Origin: Methanomassiliicoccus sp. | Lineage (GTDB): Archaea; Thermoplasmatota; Thermoplasmata; Methanomassiliicoccales; Methanomassiliicoccaceae | Direction: 5' to 3' | Length of the DNA: 64,000 nucleotides | NCBI GenBank assembly: GCA_016109435.1 | Contig: JAEILR010000002.1 | Span: 112,966-176,965, forward strand | Part shown: piece after piece, positions 26,863 to 34,568 of the stretch | Position numbering within the stretch: position 1 is the stretch's first letter | How the letters are laid out: each line of letters starts with the position of its first letter | The notes under the pieces: generated by a model | Database searches by the model: none | Told to the model about the DNA's origin: nothing | What the model saw: the letters and a program-made list of their open reading frames with translations, nothing else | Made by a program: the position numbers and the translations under genes

Positions 26863-27870
26863 ATGAGCAAGGTGCTTATCGTCGGTGGCGGCGCGTCCGG
26901 CCTGGCCGCCGCGGTCGAACTTTCCAACCGATCGGTCCGTTCGGTCATCGTGGAGAGGGGACCGACCGTCGGGGGCCTGGCCAACGGCCTGGGATGCAAA
27001 GGTGCGCCGGTTTGCGTGCGCTGCGACGCCTGCCGGCCCGCCGACCTGAGGAGGGAGGCCGCCCTCAGCCCCCTGGTCCGCATCATGGCCGGAGCGGTGG
27101 TGATCGATGCCGCGCGGAACGGGAGAGGGTACCGGGCGACGGTCGAGACGCCGGAAGGATTAGAGCACATCGATGCCGACGCGGTCATCCTGGCGGTGGG
27201 AGCGGTGCCGTACGATCCGGACGCCGATCCCCGGCTGCGGCATCGGGAATGCGCGGACATACTCTCCTCACTGGAGGTGGAGATGGCGCTGGCCGGGAGC
27301 GAACGCCTCGTGGTCCCCTCCACCGGGGCGGAGCCCAGGGACATGGCCATCATCCAGTGCGTGGGGTCGAGGGACGTGCGGCGGGGGGCGCCGTACTGCT
27401 CCAAAGCGTGCTGCAAGTACGGCCAGCGGCTGGGGCGGAGGCTCCGCCACCTTTACCCGGAGATGCGTCTGGTGTTCTTCTTCATGGACTGGAGGCCGCT
27501 GGAGGACGCCCCCGATGCCCTTGACGCGTGGGCCGCCGGGGACGAGCGGACCGTGGTGGTGCGCTCCCGTCCGTCGGAGGTCCTCGGAGGCGAGCATCCG
27601 GTGGTGAGGTACGCCACCCAGGGCGAGTCGGTGGCCGAGGACGCCTTCGACATCGTCATGCTCACCGTGGGCATGCTCCCGGGCGATGACAACCCCCGCC
27701 TGGCCGAGGCCTTCGGCATCGGGCTGGACGAGCACGGGTTCCTGGTCTCCGACCGTGGGGAGGTCATTGTCGCCGGGGCCTGCGGGGGCCCCATGGACCT
27801 GAGGGAGAGCATCGAGGAAGGCATCGCCGCGGCGGGACGGGCATGGCGACATCTGGAGGGGGGCGAATGA
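26863..27870 (+). CDS. HdrA-like FAD protein, N-terminal half-type
   Basis: A 335-residue flavoprotein of the heterodisulfide reductase A type. FAD motif VLIVGGGASGLAAAVEL is at 4-20. C45, C51, C54 and C57 form a likely [4Fe-4S] site equivalent to the N-terminal HdrA cluster. The HdrA signature IIQCVGSRD with PYCSKACCKY is at 164-186. The C-terminal and inserted ferredoxin domains of full-length HdrA (about 650 residues) are missing and may be supplied by the next gene. AGGAGG is seven bases before the ATG. The stop overlaps the next ATG by four bases. Its partners MvhD and MetVF imply a role in methylene-THF reduction. Confidence 0.82.
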   Translation: MSKVLIVGGGASGLAAAVELSNRSVRSVIVERGPTVGGLANGLGCKGAPVCVRCDACRPADLRREAALSPLVRIMAGAVVIDAARNGRGYRATVETPEGLEHIDADAVILAVGAVPYDPDADPRLRHRECADILSSLEVEMALAGSERLVVPSTGAEPRDMAIIQCVGSRDVRRGAPYCSKACCKYGQRLGRRLRHLYPEMRLVFFFMDWRPLEDAPDALDAWAAGDERTVVVRSRPSEVLGGEHPVVRYATQGESVAEDAFDIVMLTVGMLPGDDNPRLAEAFGIGLDEHGFLVSDRGEVIVAGACGGPMDLRESIEEGIAAAGRAWRHLEGGE

Positions 27871-28916
27871 CGCTGCCCATCCTGGTGGTCGGGTCCGGGG
27901 CCGCCGCGCTGGAGGCCGCCAGGGAGATCGTGGTCCAGGGCGGGAGGGCGGTCCTGGTCCGTCCCCGCGGTGGCGGCCGGTCCTGTTCCCTGCGCGTGCC
28001 GGGAGGGATCGAGATGATCGACCGCGCGGTGCTGGCCGCCCTTGAGGGCTCTCCGGGCAGGTTCCGCGCCGCGATCATCCAGGACGGTGACGGAACGGCC
28101 GTGGATTGCGCCGCCGTGGTCCTGGCGCCGGGGCGTGAGGAGGGGGCGGTCCCCGCCGGTCTCATCGCTCTGGAGGGCGCCGGGAACATCGATCCGAACG
28201 CCGGGGTCCGCAGCGCGGCGGTCGTCCTCGATCCCCGCTCCCCCCGCTCCTCGTTCATCGAGGCGGTGAAGGTGGCGAGGAGGGTGCGCTCCCTGCCCGG
28301 CCGGCCGGCGGTCCACCTGTTCGCCGGAGAGATGGCCGCGTACGGGAGGGATGAGGCAGCGTATCGTCAGGCCCAGGAGGACGGCGTGGTCATGATCAGG
28401 ATCACCAGGCCGGCGGAGGTGACCGCCTCCCCGCTCCGGGTCGCGGCGGAGGACCAGCCGTCCGGGGAGTTCATCGAGGTCCGGCCGGACGTTCTGTTCG
28501 TGGACGCGTCGGAACCGGAGGCGGCCGCCAACGTCTGGAACGCGGGGAGGGGGCATACCAGCATGGGGGCGCTCAGCACCATGCGCGATGGCGTGTTCGC
28601 CATCCGCCCAGAGGCCGACCTTCTCGACGACGAGATCACCACCGCGGCGAGGGCCGCGGCCTCCCTGGCCATGACCTCGGCGATGAACCCTGTGGACCGC
28701 GAGGCAGCGGCGGCGACGGTGGACAGGGACAGGTGCTCGGCGTGCCTTACCTGCATGCGGGTCTGTCCCTTCCGCGCTCCCCGTCCGTCCGAGGGAGGTA
28801 AGGCGGTGGTCGACGGCTCGCTGTGCCGGGCCTGCGGGATCTGCGTCGGGGCCTGCCCCTCGCGGGCCATCCAGCTGCCGGAAGAGCAGGACCGATCAAC
28901 GGAGAGAGGGATATGA
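27867..28916 (+). CDS. HdrA-like second component with C-terminal 2x[4Fe-4S] ferredoxin domain
   Basis: A 349-residue protein with a weak nucleotide-binding start (ILVVGSGAAALEAAREI), a middle region of low similarity to known flavoproteins, and two classical clusters near the C-terminus (CSACLTCMRVCP and CRACGICVGACP). It looks like the missing ferredoxin half of HdrA joined to a decayed FAD-type fold. This is inference. It overlaps the genes on both sides by four bases (ATGA), so it should be made in step with the HdrA-like protein and MvhD. It could instead be an unrelated electron-carrier flavoprotein. Confidence 0.7.
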   Translation: MTLPILVVGSGAAALEAAREIVVQGGRAVLVRPRGGGRSCSLRVPGGIEMIDRAVLAALEGSPGRFRAAIIQDGDGTAVDCAAVVLAPGREEGAVPAGLIALEGAGNIDPNAGVRSAAVVLDPRSPRSSFIEAVKVARRVRSLPGRPAVHLFAGEMAAYGRDEAAYRQAQEDGVVMIRITRPAEVTASPLRVAAEDQPSGEFIEVRPDVLFVDASEPEAAANVWNAGRGHTSMGALSTMRDGVFAIRPEADLLDDEITTAARAAASLAMTSAMNPVDREAAAATVDRDRCSACLTCMRVCPFRAPRPSEGGKAVVDGSLCRACGICVGACPSRAIQLPEEQDRSTERGI

Positions 28917-29320
28917 CCGACCCGACGATAGTGATGTTCATGTGCCGGAACGCCCGGACCGCCCTGAGCGGCCCGGAGGGCACGGAGGCGGTACCGCCGG
29001 ACGTGCGGGTGATCGAGGTCCCCTGCTCCGGACGGGTGGATGAGGTCATGATGCTGAAGGCCCTGCGCAATGGAGCATGGGCGGTCATGGTGGTGGCCTG
29101 CCTGGACGGTAACTGCAAGAACAGCACCGGCAACTACCAGGCCAGGAGGAGGGTGGACGAGGCCCGCTCCCTGCTCGCCCAGCTGGGCGTCGACGCCGGG
29201 AGGATCAGGATGTACAGCGTGGCATCGAACCAGCACGCAATGCTCATGGCGGCGGTGGGGGAGATGCAGGCGTTCGCCCGGGAACGGGGGCCGATCAAGA
29301 TCCTGGAGGGTGACCGATGA
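28913..29320 (+). CDS. mvhD: MvhD-like [2Fe-2S] electron-transfer subunit
   Basis: A 135-residue protein of the methyl-viologen-reducing hydrogenase delta family, which bridges HdrA to an electron partner through a [2Fe-2S] cluster. Cys residues lie at 11, 38, 63 and 68, with the family segments PCSGRVD and CLDGNCKNSTGNYQARRR. The N-terminal CxxC of typical members is reduced to a single Cys (C11). In Moorella-type acetogens the same protein links HdrA to MetVF. Start codon and stop overlap both neighbours. Confidence 0.85.
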   Translation: MTDPTIVMFMCRNARTALSGPEGTEAVPPDVRVIEVPCSGRVDEVMMLKALRNGAWAVMVVACLDGNCKNSTGNYQARRRVDEARSLLAQLGVDAGRIRMYSVASNQHAMLMAAVGEMQAFARERGPIKILEGDR

Positions 29321-30018
29321 TCATTGCCGAGCGGAAGGACCTGGGACAGATACTGAGGATGGTGGAGGGGAAGAAGCGCGTCCTGGTGGCCGGCTGCCGT
29401 TCCTGCGTGGCCATCTGCCACGCCGGAGGGGAGAAGGAGGTGGCCATGCTGGCCGAGGCGCTTCGCCTTCACGCGGCCGGGGAGGGGAGGGACGTCGACG
29501 TTTCCGAGATCACCGTGGAGAGGCAGTGCGAGAAGGAGTTCGTCCACGAGGCCGACCGCCTGGTCATGGACAGCGACATCGTGCTCAGCATCGCCTGCGG
29601 GGTAGGGGTCCAGGTCATGCAGGGAATGCATCCCTCGATCATGATCGTGCCCGGCCTCGACACCTCCAACATGGGCGCCCCGGACGAGCCGGGGGTCTAT
29701 CTGGAGAGGTGCGGCGGCTGCGGCGATTGCGTTCTCCACCTCACTGGGGGCATCTGCTCGGTGGCCCGCTGCTCCAAGTCCCTGCTCAACGGTCCGTGCG
29801 GAGGCTCGCAGAACGGGAAGTGCGAGGTGAGCCCGGACACCCCCTGCGCCTGGGAGGAGATCTACCGCAGCCTGGAGCGGCTGGGGCGGCTGGACCTGCT
29901 GGAAGAGAACATCCCGCCCAAGAACTGGCTGCCCTCCCGTTCCGGAGGCCCCCGCCGCGTCGTCCGGCCAACGGCGGTGCTCAGCGAGGAAGAGAAGGCC
30001 GCGGGAGGAAGGGCATGA
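29317..30018 (+). CDS. metV: MetV, zinc/iron-cysteine partner of methylene-THF reductase
   Basis: A 233-residue protein homologous to the C-terminal domain family associated with methylene-THF reductase (MetV). Cysteines are abundant: AGCRSCVAICHAGG near the start, and a dense C-terminal cluster ERCGGCGDC, GGICSVARCSKSLLNGPCGG and GKCEV. In acetogens MetV passes electrons from the Hdr/Mvh-type module to the flavin of MetF. It overlaps mvhD and metF by four bases each. The last about 40 residues are Arg/Pro-rich. Confidence 0.9.
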   Translation: MIIAERKDLGQILRMVEGKKRVLVAGCRSCVAICHAGGEKEVAMLAEALRLHAAGEGRDVDVSEITVERQCEKEFVHEADRLVMDSDIVLSIACGVGVQVMQGMHPSIMIVPGLDTSNMGAPDEPGVYLERCGGCGDCVLHLTGGICSVARCSKSLLNGPCGGSQNGKCEVSPDTPCAWEEIYRSLERLGRLDLLEENIPPKNWLPSRSGGPRRVVRPTAVLSEEEKAAGGRA

Positions 30019-30926
30019 GGTCCGGCAGCAACCTCGAGCGGGTCCTGGAGAGCGGTCGGTTCGCGGTAACCTCGGAGATCGGCCCGCCGAAGTCGGCCAG
30101 CGCCGAGCCGGTGAGGAGGAAGGTCGCGGAGATGAAGGGCTGGGCCGATGCCATGAACCTCACCGACAACCAGACCGCCATCGTGAGGCTGTCCAGCCTG
30201 GCGTCGTCGGTGGTGTGCCTGCAGGAAGGGGCGGAACCGGTCATGCAGATGACCTGCCGGGACCGCAACCGCATCGCCATGCAGTCCGATCTGCTGGGCG
30301 CGGCGGCGCTGGGGATCAAGAACGTGCTGTGCATCTCCGGGGACCATCAGACCTTCGGGAACCAGAGGGAGGCCAAGAACGTGTACGACCTCGATCCCAT
30401 CCAGCAGCTGATGGTGTTCAGCCGCATGCGCGACCTCGGGCAGGTGTGGGGAGGGGACCCCTTGGAGGAGCGCCCCCAGGTGTTCCTGGGCGCGGCGGCC
30501 AACCCCTTCGCCGACCCCTTCGAGTTCCGGGTGGCCCGCCTGGCCAAGAAGGTCAGTGCCGGCGCGGACTTCATCCAGACCCAGGCGATCTTCGACCTTG
30601 ATCGGTTCGAGCGATTCATGTCCATGGTCCGCGAGCGGGGCCTGGACCGGAGGACCCACATCCTCGCCGGGGTGGTCCCCCTGAGGTCGGCCAACGCCGC
30701 CCGGTACATGAAGACCAAGGTTTCGGGGATGAGCGTGCCGGACGAGATCGTGGACCGCATGAAGGACGCCGCGGACCCCAAGAAAGAGGGTATCAGGATC
30801 TGCGTGGAGACGATCGAGCGGCTGAAGGAGATGCCCGGGGTGCACGGTGTTCACATCATGGCCATCGGCTGGGAGCAGATGGTGCCGGCCATCGTCCGGG
30901 AGAGCGGGCTGTCACCGAGGCCGTGA
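30015..30926 (+). CDS. metF: Methylene-tetrahydrofolate reductase
   Basis: Reduces methylene-THF to methyl-THF. The 303-residue TIM-barrel flavoprotein shows the family features EIGPPKSASAEP near the start, MNLTDNQTAIVRLSS (the residue equivalent to the catalytic acid region), MQMTCRDRNRIAMQSDLLGA, VLCISGDH and DFIQTQAIFD. I start at ATG 30015, which overlaps the metV stop. The open frame continues upstream but only as a shadow. It is the last gene of a five-gene operon. Confidence 0.93.
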   Translation: MRSGSNLERVLESGRFAVTSEIGPPKSASAEPVRRKVAEMKGWADAMNLTDNQTAIVRLSSLASSVVCLQEGAEPVMQMTCRDRNRIAMQSDLLGAAALGIKNVLCISGDHQTFGNQREAKNVYDLDPIQQLMVFSRMRDLGQVWGGDPLEERPQVFLGAAANPFADPFEFRVARLAKKVSAGADFIQTQAIFDLDRFERFMSMVRERGLDRRTHILAGVVPLRSANAARYMKTKVSGMSVPDEIVDRMKDAADPKKEGIRICVETIERLKEMPGVHGVHIMAIGWEQMVPAIVRESGLSPRP

Positions 30927-31103
30927 GCGGCCCCGCCCCAGCGCTCGGGATGCCGGAGAACGGTCGGCCAGTATCAAGGCCTAAGAGGCCTGACGGCGTC
31001 CAGACGGACCATCCGCCCGGCACCGGCCGATGGATGGAGCGGCTGCGGCGAGCGCCTATGCCCCCGGTCTCGAGGACATAAATTCGGGCCGATATATACC
31101 AAA

Positions 31104-31110
31104 GATATAT
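31104..31110 (+). promoter_or_regulatory. TATA-like element before the 31138 gene
   Basis: GATATAT, 27 bases before the ATG at 31138. A second copy, GATATATA, lies 13 bases further upstream (31091-31098). The spacing predicts a leaderless transcript from the nearer box. The rest of the 211-base gap after metF is GC-rich and shows no gene or RNA. Confidence 0.5.
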
Positions 31111-31137
31111 CCATCTCCCGGCTAATCTCCTCCTCGC

Positions 31138-31938
31138 ATGGACGAGAAACGTTGCTGGTTCTGCCGCCGCGGAAAGCGGGAACTGATCGAGGAACTTCCT
31201 GAGGGGTTCTGGGACGAGCACCAGGAGATGTTCTTCGACGTGGAGGTCATCGGCAAGGTCAGCGGCGTGGACAAGGTCAGGCCGGGGGACGTGCCCCACA
31301 GCCGCCACTTCCGGCGAAGGGGTGCGCCGGAGGACGAGGTACACTCCTTCGACGACCGCCGGTTCGCCATCGTGGGCCGGAAGTGCATGAAGGTCTCGGT
31401 ATGCCGAGTCTGCCGCAGCCTGGAGACCGCCCTCACCTCGGTGGCCGAGGAGGGCAGGGGCAACGTCCCCTACCGGGTCGTCTATGCCCCGGCGGCCGAG
31501 GAGCTGGCAGTGGCCCGCTGCTGGGAGCGTTTCCGCACCGAGGAGAAAAAGCTGGAGGCCGACTATCCCGATGACGCCTACCGCGTCCTTTTAGCCATCC
31601 AGAGGCTGTACGCGGGAGCGCCGGTCACCCTGTGGGACCTGTCCGAGGAGCTGAACGTGTTCAACCACCGTTCCCTGGAGCGGCCGGTAACCCACCTGCT
31701 GGGGCAGTCCCCAGGCATCGGAGTGCTGGACCGCAAGACCCTCACCCTTCATCTGACCGACGAGGGGGGGAAGACACCGATGGTGGACGAGCTGGTCGAG
31801 AGGTACGAGGAGTTCTACCGTCAGCGCGAGGTCAGCGTCGCCGTTCCCGAGGTCCCGGAGCACGGCAACGAGATACTCGCCAGGATCAAGAAGCTGAACT
31901 ATCCGGACGAAGCTCAGCAGCACTACTCGCGATGGTGA
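31138..31938 (+). CDS. Hypothetical protein with Cys pairs and a winged-helix-like C-terminal region
   Basis: A 266-residue protein that I do not recognise. It starts with a zinc-finger-like CWFCRRGK and has a second Cys pair further on (CMKVSVCRVC near 82-91), which could complete a four-Cys site. Residues about 160-225 (GAPVTLWDLSEELNVFNHRS and following) look like a winged-helix domain. A role in RNA or DNA binding is plausible but not shown. The codon use is host-like, and the start is fixed by the TATA-to-ATG distance of about 27 bases. Confidence 0.6.
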   Translation: MDEKRCWFCRRGKRELIEELPEGFWDEHQEMFFDVEVIGKVSGVDKVRPGDVPHSRHFRRRGAPEDEVHSFDDRRFAIVGRKCMKVSVCRVCRSLETALTSVAEEGRGNVPYRVVYAPAAEELAVARCWERFRTEEKKLEADYPDDAYRVLLAIQRLYAGAPVTLWDLSEELNVFNHRSLERPVTHLLGQSPGIGVLDRKTLTLHLTDEGGKTPMVDELVERYEEFYRQREVSVAVPEVPEHGNEILARIKKLNYPDEAQQHYSRW

Positions 31939-31944
31939 CATCTC

Positions 31945-31976
31945 AATAAAAAACGGACGGAAGGCCCTTGCGGGCC
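31945..31976 (-). terminator. Hairpin plus U-run terminator (minus strand)
   Basis: Read on the minus strand, the stem GGCCC-loop-GGGCC (31963-31976), with further CGG/CCG pairing, is followed by a T-run (TTTTTTATT at about 31945-31953). It lies about 35-65 bases after the stop of the 27-codon ORF and fits an end for that small transcript. It also lies just after the stop of the plus-strand gene at 31938, for which there is no T-run on that strand. Confidence 0.55.
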
Positions 31977-32010
31977 ACCGTTGGGTTTGGACGCCCGAGT
32001 CAACGCCGGC

Positions 32011-32094
32011 CTACCGGTGACGGCCGCTCCATCTCATATACACAAAGCTGGCCGCAAAGAACACAACGGATGCCGCGATATATACGAACTCCAT
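32011..32094 (-). CDS. 27-residue single-helix membrane microprotein
   Basis: A 27-codon ORF encoding a hydrophobic helix (residues about 4-19, FVYIAASVVFFAASFV) with a basic C-terminus (RWSGRHR). A near-perfect ribosome binding site AGGAGGTG lies six bases before the ATG at 32094, the strongest seen in the window. A TTTATAAAG promoter lies about 80 bases upstream, and a hairpin with a U-run follows the stop. This complete set of signals in an otherwise empty region argues for a real gene. The function is unknown. It could be a small subunit or regulator of a membrane complex. The C-terminal charge suggests Nout-Cin topology. Confidence 0.6.
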   Translation of the reverse strand: MEFVYIAASVVFFAASFVYMRWSGRHR

Positions 32095-32172
32095 CTTTTT
32101 CACCTCCTTTACTTCCGCCCCCCCTCTGGGGCCCTGGAGTTCATCTTGGAGCTAGAGCTATTTATCATTTTC

Positions 32173-32181
32173 TTTATAAAT
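32173..32181 (-). promoter_or_regulatory. TATA box for the 27-residue ORF
   Basis: CTTTATAAA on the plus strand reads TTTATAAAG on the minus strand, within a very AT-rich patch. Predicted initiation 25-30 bases downstream gives a leader of about 55 bases before the ATG at 32094. It is the best promoter candidate between the microprotein and the terminator of the cysteine-rich gene. Confidence 0.5.
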
Positions 32182-32317
32182 AAATGTTAAAATTTTTATC
32201 TCGTTTGATTACATTCTCATCAGCGATGCGCGCGGTTCCTGTCGTTCGTAAAAGGACTGAAGAGGCGATCGGAATTGTATTCTTTGGTACGATGATGAAT
32301 ATTGCTGGAGCAACCTC

Positions 32318-32333
32318 ATAAAAAATAAAAAAT
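32318..32333 (-). terminator. Poly-U terminator of the cysteine-rich protein gene
   Basis: On the minus strand two T-runs (TTTTTTATTTTTTAT) occur 19-34 bases after the stop codon of the gene ending at 32352. Archaeal RNA polymerase often terminates at such U-tracts without a hairpin. It separates this gene from the downstream microprotein transcript. Confidence 0.6.
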
Positions 32334-32351
32334 GTTGGAAGAGGTTTTCGC

Positions 32352-34424
32352 TCAGGTGGGCACAGGGGCTTCTTCGTCGGGCAGGTCGGTGCAGGCGAAT
32401 GCTCCGTAGAACAGGCACTGCTGATCGCTGATAACGAAGCCGTTGTCGTCAATGGCGACACTAACATCGTTGGCAACGCACAGCAGAGCACGGAGGTTCA
32501 CATCGACGCACTGGCCCTGGATCTCGATCTGCATGCACTTGTCGTCCTTGTCCATGGACTCGAACGCGACCTCGGCGCACTTCTCCTTTCCGTTCACGAC
32601 CGCCGATCCCTCGTAGTGGACAGCGGTGTTGAGGGACTCACAGGCCTCATCGCACCCGCTGACGTATCTGACGGAGGTCTGGGCGGTAACGTCGGTGTTG
32701 ACGCACAGCCTGACTTCCTCACCGCAGAAGGTGACCTCGACCAGCTGGTAGTAGCAGAGATCGGTCGAGAAGGTTATCGAGGCTTCCTCGCAGCGCAGAG
32801 GCAGGACGGCGCAGCTCTCGAAGGTGTATGACGCGGAGGTCTCCATGGTCACCTTTTCCGGCAGGAAGGGAACTTCCAGCGGCAGGTAGTAGGAGACTCC
32901 TTCCATGCCCTCGTCATCGTCGTAGTTGCATATGCCGGCGAAGGCAACGTTCTGGAGGCACTCATCGAGCGGAAGCATGGCCACGTTGTCCAGGCAGAAG
33001 GTCAGAGCGTACGAATAGGAGTAGCTCTCACCAGCACCCAGGCAGGGCTTGCAGGAGGTGTCGACCTCGATGCAGACTATGTCGACCCAGCATTCCCCGT
33101 TCCACATCTGCACGGTATCGGTGATGAACAGACCATCGGTCGGCGCATCGCCGGTGTTGGTGACCGTTATCTTGCCGCAGACGGAGAAGACGCCCTTGTC
33201 GCTGATCAGGACCTGCTCGACGACCGCGGGCATGCCGTTCTCGGCAAGCTCGGTGGTCTCGGTCTGAACATCAGCGACGGGGAGGGTGTTCGGTATGTTG
33301 AGGCCGAACTTCATCTCCTCGGTCCAGGTGACCTCGGCGGTCTTGCAGATGTCCAGGGTGGTCTCCACATCGCCGGTGTAGATGCAGATCTGCACGCAGC
33401 TGGTGAGAGGCACACAGGAGTCCTCGGGGATCAGGATGGCCTGGTTGCGCAGCTCGAAGATCGAGTCGCGGGGCGCATCGCAGTTGGTCACCTTCAGGTT
33501 CACGCAGACCTCGAAGGGCGAATCGTCACCGCACAGCTCCCACGGGCCGACGCCGCTGAGGGCTTCGACCTCGAAGCCGCAGGGGATGCAGAACTCGTCC
33601 TTCAGGACGGCGTTGGCATCGACCACGGTCTCGATGGGGTCACAGGGCAGCTCGAACTCATCACAGGCCTGCACGCAGCCGGCGTCATCAGCGAAGTTGG
33701 ATATGCTGACGGTCGCGACACTGCGGTAGGTCACGTCCTTGGCGGCATCGAACTCGTACTCATAGCAGTAGGTGTAGCACTCCCCGGCCGCGAGGACCGG
33801 GTGGCACGAGGTGTCCACCGCGAACGACGCTATGTCCGAGAACTCGTCGCATGATCCGCTCTGTATGGTCACGCAGATGGCCAGGTCGGCGGTGTCATAG
33901 CAGCCGGTGTTGGTGACCTGAACGGCCCCCACGACTCCCATGACCTCATTCATGCACGGGTCCAAGCGTTCAACGGTGATGAGGTACGAGACCACTGCCG
34001 ACTCGCCAGGCTCTATCTGGATATCATATCCTGCAGAGTTGGTGGAGCGCAGCACCTGCTCGTTTTCGTAGAGCTCCTTCTCGATACACCAGGAGTAGGT
34101 CAGGGCCCGCTCCCAGGATCCATCGGCCTCGTTGCAGGCCGCTATGGTCGTCAGGCAAGCTGGTGGGTCTACGATCTCATCACAATCATCTGGCACATTG
34201 GTTCCATCATCGACATTATCGGTAGCGTCGTCGACACCGTCATTGGTATCGTCCGGACACGGGGTCGTGGCGTCATCGCCCAGGGCGTTGTCGTTACCCT
34301 GGTCCGCAGCACCGGTGGTGAGCGGACTTTTCAAGGCTATGACGGCGACAGCGCTGATCATTACGACCAAAGCTACCGCTAATGCGATCATTCTTGTTTT
34401 GTTCTTCGTATTCAAACCCCCCAA
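32352..34424 (-). CDS. Secreted or membrane-anchored cysteine-rich acidic surface protein
   Basis: A 690-residue protein. Basic N-terminus (KNKTR), one hydrophobic helix (about 12-31) as signal or anchor, an Asp-rich linker (about 40-85), then an extracellular part with about 45 cysteines, mostly spaced 5-20 apart. Two modules are clearly related: about 166-245 and 416-500 each hold VTNTG, then VDTSC (203-207, 454-458) and an AGE-x-Y-x-Y segment, resembling conserved repeat (DUF11-like) beta-sandwiches rich in disulfides. There is no C-terminal helix. TTG at 34424 gives this length; ATG at 34391 would remove 11 residues. Base composition is lower in GC than the neighbours. The function is unknown; cell-surface structure or adhesion is a guess. 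Confidence 0.75.
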   Translation of the reverse strand: MGGLNTKNKTRMIALAVALVVMISAVAVIALKSPLTTGAADQGNDNALGDDATTPCPDDTNDGVDDATDNVDDGTNVPDDCDEIVDPPACLTTIAACNEADGSWERALTYSWCIEKELYENEQVLRSTNSAGYDIQIEPGESAVVSYLITVERLDPCMNEVMGVVGAVQVTNTGCYDTADLAICVTIQSGSCDEFSDIASFAVDTSCHPVLAAGECYTYCYEYEFDAAKDVTYRSVATVSISNFADDAGCVQACDEFELPCDPIETVVDANAVLKDEFCIPCGFEVEALSGVGPWELCGDDSPFEVCVNLKVTNCDAPRDSIFELRNQAILIPEDSCVPLTSCVQICIYTGDVETTLDICKTAEVTWTEEMKFGLNIPNTLPVADVQTETTELAENGMPAVVEQVLISDKGVFSVCGKITVTNTGDAPTDGLFITDTVQMWNGECWVDIVCIEVDTSCKPCLGAGESYSYSYALTFCLDNVAMLPLDECLQNVAFAGICNYDDDEGMEGVSYYLPLEVPFLPEKVTMETSASYTFESCAVLPLRCEEASITFSTDLCYYQLVEVTFCGEEVRLCVNTDVTAQTSVRYVSGCDEACESLNTAVHYEGSAVVNGKEKCAEVAFESMDKDDKCMQIEIQGQCVDVNLRALLCVANDVSVAIDDNGFVISDQQCLFYGAFACTDLPDEEAPVPT

Positions 34425-34453
34425 TAGGTTTGATTGTTAATTTGAGAGCTATA

Positions 34454-34461
34454 TATTTATA
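34454..34461 (-). promoter_or_regulatory. TATA box of the cysteine-rich protein gene
   Basis: TATAAATA on the minus strand, in a 144-base AT-rich gap. It lies 30 bases before the TTG at 34424 and 63 before ATG 34391. The distance favours a near-leaderless start at TTG, but a G-run at 34416-34421 makes the exact start uncertain. Confidence 0.55.
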
Positions 34462-34568
34462 ATACTTTCTATTCACAGCGATATATTTTATCTTCAATCA
34501 TGCTGAAAAATGAGTATTTTATCTTGATTTTGACAATTTAATACAATATATGCTGGCGCGTCGATTAG

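Noticed and set aside
29070..30014. Long upstream open frame in phase with metF
   Set aside because: It overlaps mvhD and metV, which are clearly coding in other frames; low-complexity Arg/Pro/Gly translation.
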